Shown: positions 59,685 through 64,000 of the stretch, in pieces | Layout of the letters: every line of letters begins with the position of its first letter | How positions within the stretch are numbered: the first letter of the stretch is position 1 | Assembly (NCBI RefSeq): GCF_000006565.2 | Contig: NC_031476.1 | Coordinates: 6,232,400 to 6,296,399 of the forward strand | Length of the DNA: 64,000 nucleotides | Direction of reading: 5' to 3' | DNA from: Toxoplasma gondii ME49 | Lineage: Eukaryota > Apicomplexa > Conoidasida > Eucoccidiorida > Sarcocystidae | Translations under genes and position numbers: made by a program | The notes under the pieces: model-generated | The model's database searches: none | Seen by the model: only the letters and a program-made list of their open reading frames with translations | Told to the model about the DNA's origin: nothing

Positions 59685-61814
59685 GAAGGAGCTCCACGGG
59701 TAAAGCGACTAGAGAAACGGTCGGATTGACGCTCAAACAATGTAGGAAGTCAGTCTAGAATACTAGATCAAACACGCGGTGGTCCCAATATTTTGCACGT
59801 GTGTGCCAATGGAGCCAATGAACACAACAATAGAGACAGAGGGGTTAACTTAACCCGTTCCTTGTTGACCGTGCTGTCTTACGGAACATAGGTTCTGAGG
59901 GATACTTCAACCTCTGTACAGCATAACTTCATCATAAGCATTCAGGTTTTTTCGGTCAAAAGGCGTGTGAACTTTCACACACGCATGCAGCATGTTGCGA
60001 GCGAGTTTGTTCGCCATCAGGGATTTTCGAGGGAAGATTGTTTTCCCTGCAGATGGTGTCAGGAGTTCGTAATGCACCAGCCACCGCCTGCAGATCAAGA
60101 TGCTGGTGCAGCTGCAAGCTCCTCGCCCCTTGCAAACGTACAAAAGAAGCAGACTGTTTTTTTTTTGTCGCGAATAGCAGGCACGACGTCGTTCGGAGCC
60201 CTTGTTCTGGCTAGGGGAGCATACTGCTCGACAACTACATTGCTGGGATGAACCAAATGTTCTCTTGTGATCAGGCCTCCCTGTGAGTCATTTTGGCTTA
60301 TTCGTCATCGATCGGAGTGGAGATGCTCAATAACACTAAATTAGTGTCGTTCCTGCATGCAGGGAAGTTTGGAGCCGGAACTGACGTAGCTTGTGTGAGT
60401 AAATATCGTGGAGGCATGCGTTACAGCGTACGTTGACGTGTAAGCAGAATCTGTACATTTTGAAAATGTCAAACAGTTGCTCTGCACTTACAGTGGAGCA
60501 GAGTACAGCTCTCCCGCTGACTATGTATGTGCGCCTGCGACGAGACATTTGTGTTTGCAAACACAGTCGCAACGGCCAAATCAATTCTCAACGCCATTAA
60601 TTATTTGTTTGGCCCTCATTAGGCTGGCATCCATTGTATAAAGCGTTCGTCCACTGGCCACCAGAGGTGGCATGCAGTGACGTCTCCGATAAAAAATTGC
60701 TTTGTCTCTGAGGTGCAACTGGTACACATCGGCAAAAGTGTGAATTGCTCGGTATGTATACAGTGTACTGTGGTTTTTTCTGTAGACGGTTGTCTGCTGC
60801 GCAACTTTTTTAATTAGTGAAGCTGAGTGGCACACGCAGTGTTTGAATCACAACCATGTTTGACTTGTCGAACCACCGAACTGAGAGATATGCATTTCTG
60901 GTTTTGCCAGAGTATTCACTGGATTGTGGTAGACTCGGCAAAGTAGCATCATCTGAGTTCCCGGAAGGAAACACATTCTGTAGCGAATGGGGTCCAGGAA
61001 AAAAAAATCGGTTCATCCGAACAATTTTCGAAGATGGCATACCCTAAATGTTTCGCTTGTCGATCAAGTTTCATTTTCTCCAGTCCTGCTGCACAATTGC
61101 GACTACAGAATAAAATGCTCGTTCCAAAGTGTTCCTTTGTGCCGTGACAAGCTTACGCGTTGCATACGCCAGTCCCAACGCGGATACAAAAGGCTATCGA
61201 CCATAGTATGTAGATGGTAGTGGACACATCAGGCATCAAGACCACCTCTCCAATTGGTGACATGACACTTGCGGCGCGCCACTCCGTCCCTCCGAAAATG
61301 TCGCCCGCCGAATTCCAAACACACTAGCAGTTTCCCCTTTTTGAAGTCCACAGCTTCATTCCGAATCACCGGAGCTGATCCTTTTTTGGCTGTTAGCAGT
61401 TTCTCTGTATGTGTTCCCTGCTTTACTGCTACCGCGTATTGAAGTCGCTCTGTTAGGCAAGGCCTAGAGAAAGCATTTAAATAATATATATATATACTAA
61501 GTCTCATGACTGGGTTCACCAATCCGTAAAGCAAAAAACACAGCTTTTCTTCGTATTTGTATGACCTATGAAACTCTCGTCGGTTCATCTGGAGTGTCTG
61601 ATTTGCTGTCTCGTTGCTCGCATAGTACGACACCATAGATATCCTGGACACGTACGGACCACGAGGTTGTGTACGGACGCAGAAAAGCAGAAAAGAAGGG
61701 TCCATCAACATGAAATCTTTTCCGTTCACACACTGTCGTTCGAAAGAAGAGTGAAAAGCCGGTAATGAAGAGCAGAAAAGACAATCGGCCTCAGCAACAT
61801 GCGTGCTCTCCCTC
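59685..61814. other. Intergenic, convergent
   Basis: Lies between the secreted coiled-coil stop and the end of the lipid-transfer gene. The longest frame (61229-61729 minus) has no domain, although a downstream exon of the minus-strand gene here cannot be excluded. A short TA run lies near 61484-61496. Confidence 0.5.
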
Positions 61815-64000
61815 TTATAACTTTGTCCCGAAGAGAATGTGCTTCTTTCTCATTTCGGAAACACTCACATGAGCCCTAATCGCTCCTAGGGATCCAATGC
61901 CCAACTGCACACCTCCGACTGACTTCCTGGATCCTCTGCTTCGATTAAAGAGCGCTGGCTTCTTTCGCCGAACGATGAGGTCTCGCAGTTTGTGGCTGAT
62001 CACGCGACCAGTTGCCTGCATTCCGCATGCACAGATATACGTAGATATATTCCTATATGCATATATACATATATACCGAAATATCAAACCGAGAGATGCG
62101 TAGGAATATCTCTCGTGCTCTGTAGGACACTGTCTGTAGGCCTTTCTTCCGTTTGTCAGGGCTCGTGCTCCGTTTGCCTTGAGTGTTTTCGTCTTCTACA
62201 TCTGCTGGAGGATTTCCTGTGGTTATCACTGTTTTTCGTCGCCGTGCTGCGTCTTTCGCTGCGTTTGCACTTGCGCTAGCACTCGCCTTTTTTGACTTTG
62301 TCTTCCTACGTGTTCCAGTTTCTTCTCCCGGCTCCGTGTGTCTCTCTTCACTGGCCCCCGCCTCTGACTTCCTCTCCCGCCTCTCTCTCCACAGCCTAGG
62401 CAAAAGGTTCCACACGAGGCGTCAGTGTCCCGCTCGACTGCGCCTCCGAAACATGTTCCAGTGTCTGCGCTTCTGGCCTCACCTGTCTGCCCACAAACCA
62501 GATGTACTTGTCGACCATGGCCTTCCACGTCTTCAGCTTGTCTCTCTGAACGAAGGGTTTGAACTCGAGGAGAACGTCATTCAGGTTCACGGCGCCCCGG
62601 TACCGGACAAGCGCGACGATTGGCGAGATGCGTACGTGCCGGATGAAAACGAGGGACGGCGCAGACGGGGCGTACGAAGTGTTTGCCTGAGCGAAATTGG
62701 CTTTGCTGACCTCGCTGCCTACAAACGCAGACGCACCCGGCTGGATAAAGGCCGACGTTGGCGGCGAAGAAGCGGGGCGAGCCACAGCGCCAGGGACAAC
62801 ACCTGCCGGGTCCGAGGCAGACGCGTCAAGACTCCCAGTTTCGCTCTTTCCTCTCGCTTCCCGGTCCTCAGCGCCTCTCTCGTCTTGCGAGAGAGACTGA
62901 GCTGATGCGGGCAGCGACGCCCCGGAACCTGACGCCATCTTGGTCTGGCCGTCGTCGCTGGCGGGGCCGGCGAGCGCCGCCTTCGCGCCCTTTGGGGCGC
63001 TGGCAGAAGACATCAGATTTGAGTGGCTCTGACCCACAGAGGCCGCACTGCCCGCGCTCTTCGCCTTCGGATGAGTAGAAGGCAGCGCAAGATCTGCCAC
63101 AGGCGCAGCAGCAGACGATGGCGGAAAGAAGAACCCGTAGAGCTGCTCCACGAGGGCGGCAGTCAAGCGCACGCGAAGGGGGTCGATGTGCAGAATGAGG
63201 GAATCGAATACCTGAGGCAACCGCACTCAATGACTTCAAAAGATGCACACTGGGAAACGCATACACACCGCCACAACCCTCTCCCTCCTCTGCACCTTCG
63301 TGGGATTCCTACGTTTCTATAAACCACCTTTTTCTTTTCAAAGTATAAAGGTAAATATGAGTTGGACGTCTGACGTTGATCATGTAAGGGCACACGACAT
63401 ATCCACAGGCACGGAAGCGTCTCATTCCTCTCCAACGCTGTCCATCCTCGTTTCGTTCCTCTTCAGACTGTCACATGCCAACCGGGATGTCTTTTTCTTC
63501 TGTTCCGTCTCTGCGCCTGAACATCCTCGCTTCCTTTTCTTCTCTAGTTCGTCGCCCCGTCGAACCCCGCCTTCGGGGACGCTCGCCTCGTGCCACATCT
63601 CACCTGCCAGACAGCGCCGCCGAGGTCGACGAATCGCCAGCTGCACCGGATTGAGATTGCATGAGCGGAGACTTTCGATCTCGGTCCGCGGCTGCCTTGC
63701 GGGTCTCCCAGAAGTTGCTGGAGCAGTTTGCCCCTTTGCCGGCCTTCCAAGTCTTCATTCCAGTCGAACGACGCCGCTTTCCAGTCGTCCTTCGTCTGCA
63801 ATCTGCTTTCGACGTTGCGCACGGGGCCGAACTGGCTTGAACCTTCGGCGCTCTCGCCGCGCCCCCTTCGCGCGCTTCCCGGCCGTGTGGCTGAGAGTGG
63901 AGAGCCGGACGACGGCGAGCCGCCTCCGCCTTGGGAGGAAGTGGCTCCGCCAGAGCTCTGGAGAAAGAAGGCGGTTCGGTACGCAGAGAGGTCCAGAAAG
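61815..64000 (-). CDS. C-terminal part of a bridge-like lipid-transfer protein (BLTP2/SABRE/Hobbit/FMP27 family), partial
   Basis: Three exons are visible: 64000 (open beyond the edge) to 63604, 63211-62483 and 62015-61815, all phase 0, giving 441 residues plus a stop. The recognisable core is ISIRCSWRF...GGAVWQ, then VFDSLILHIDPLRVRLTAAL and VEQLYGFFFP. A roughly 140-residue Ser/Ala/Gly low-complexity insert follows, then HVRISPIVALVRYRGAVNL, KTWKAMVDKYIWFVGRQ and ATGRVISHKLRDLIVRRKK. The order (a membrane-groove strand ending in an FFFP helix, an insert, then ...VxYxG... and a Trp-rich helix) matches the C-termini of very large proteins that carry lipids between membranes at contact sites. 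The 5' part lies outside the window. A strong donor-like GTGAGT at 61872 suggests the true last exon might be further downstream. Confidence 0.6.

Overview
The window looks like nuclear DNA of a coccidian apicomplexan, almost certainly Toxoplasma gondii or a very close relative such as Hammondia. Genes are intron-rich with short GT-AG introns and pyrimidine-rich acceptors. Intergenic and intronic DNA is full of (TA)n tracts. The two tandem enolases read as the stage-specific ENO1/ENO2 pair of that parasite. I rebuilt exon structures by matching splice sites to reading-frame phase. For eight genes (secreted protein, ENO1, ENO2, METTL14, ATP synthase d-like, CK2 beta and the two single-exon membrane/secreted genes) the full model is in phase. 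The fusion enzyme is in phase apart from one surplus base.

Layout. At 1-123 there is a short open frame that may be the end of a gene starting outside the window. At 1030-3601 (-) lies a three-exon secreted protein of unknown function. At 6998-13755 (+) lies an unusual fusion: SAM-methyltransferase fold, TPR segment, then a Gfo/Idh/MocA-type domain that has lost the family's catalytic lysine. It also carries an apparent one-base frameshift near its end. ENO1 (15067-16895, -) and ENO2 (18383-20368, -) follow in tandem with identical exon architecture. METTL14, a subunit of the m6A mRNA methyltransferase, is at 22561-25860 (-). It has a duplicated 33-bp promoter module containing the WGAGACG-type element.

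At 30823-34868 (+) is a seven-exon gene that I read as mitochondrial ATP synthase subunit d. A small basic ORF is at 37908-38273 (-). An OST-alpha/TMEM184-type membrane protein with a very large charged loop occupies about 40289-44250 (+). The casein kinase 2 regulatory subunit (beta) is at 46117-49230 (-).

The region from 49 to 61 kb is gene-poor. It holds a head-to-head pair of single-exon, lineage-specific genes: a multi-pass membrane protein with a 39-bp minisatellite (54048-55931, -) and a secreted coiled-coil protein (58926-59684, +). It also contains a short stretch resembling organellar LSU rRNA. The window ends inside the C-terminus of a giant bridge-like lipid-transfer protein (BLTP2/SABRE/Hobbit family, 61815-64000, -).

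There is no operon logic. Neighbours are functionally unrelated housekeeping, developmental and parasite-specific genes, except that ENO1 and ENO2 are a duplicated pair with divergent stage expression in T. gondii. I see no CRISPR array, tRNA, rRNA gene or intact transposon.
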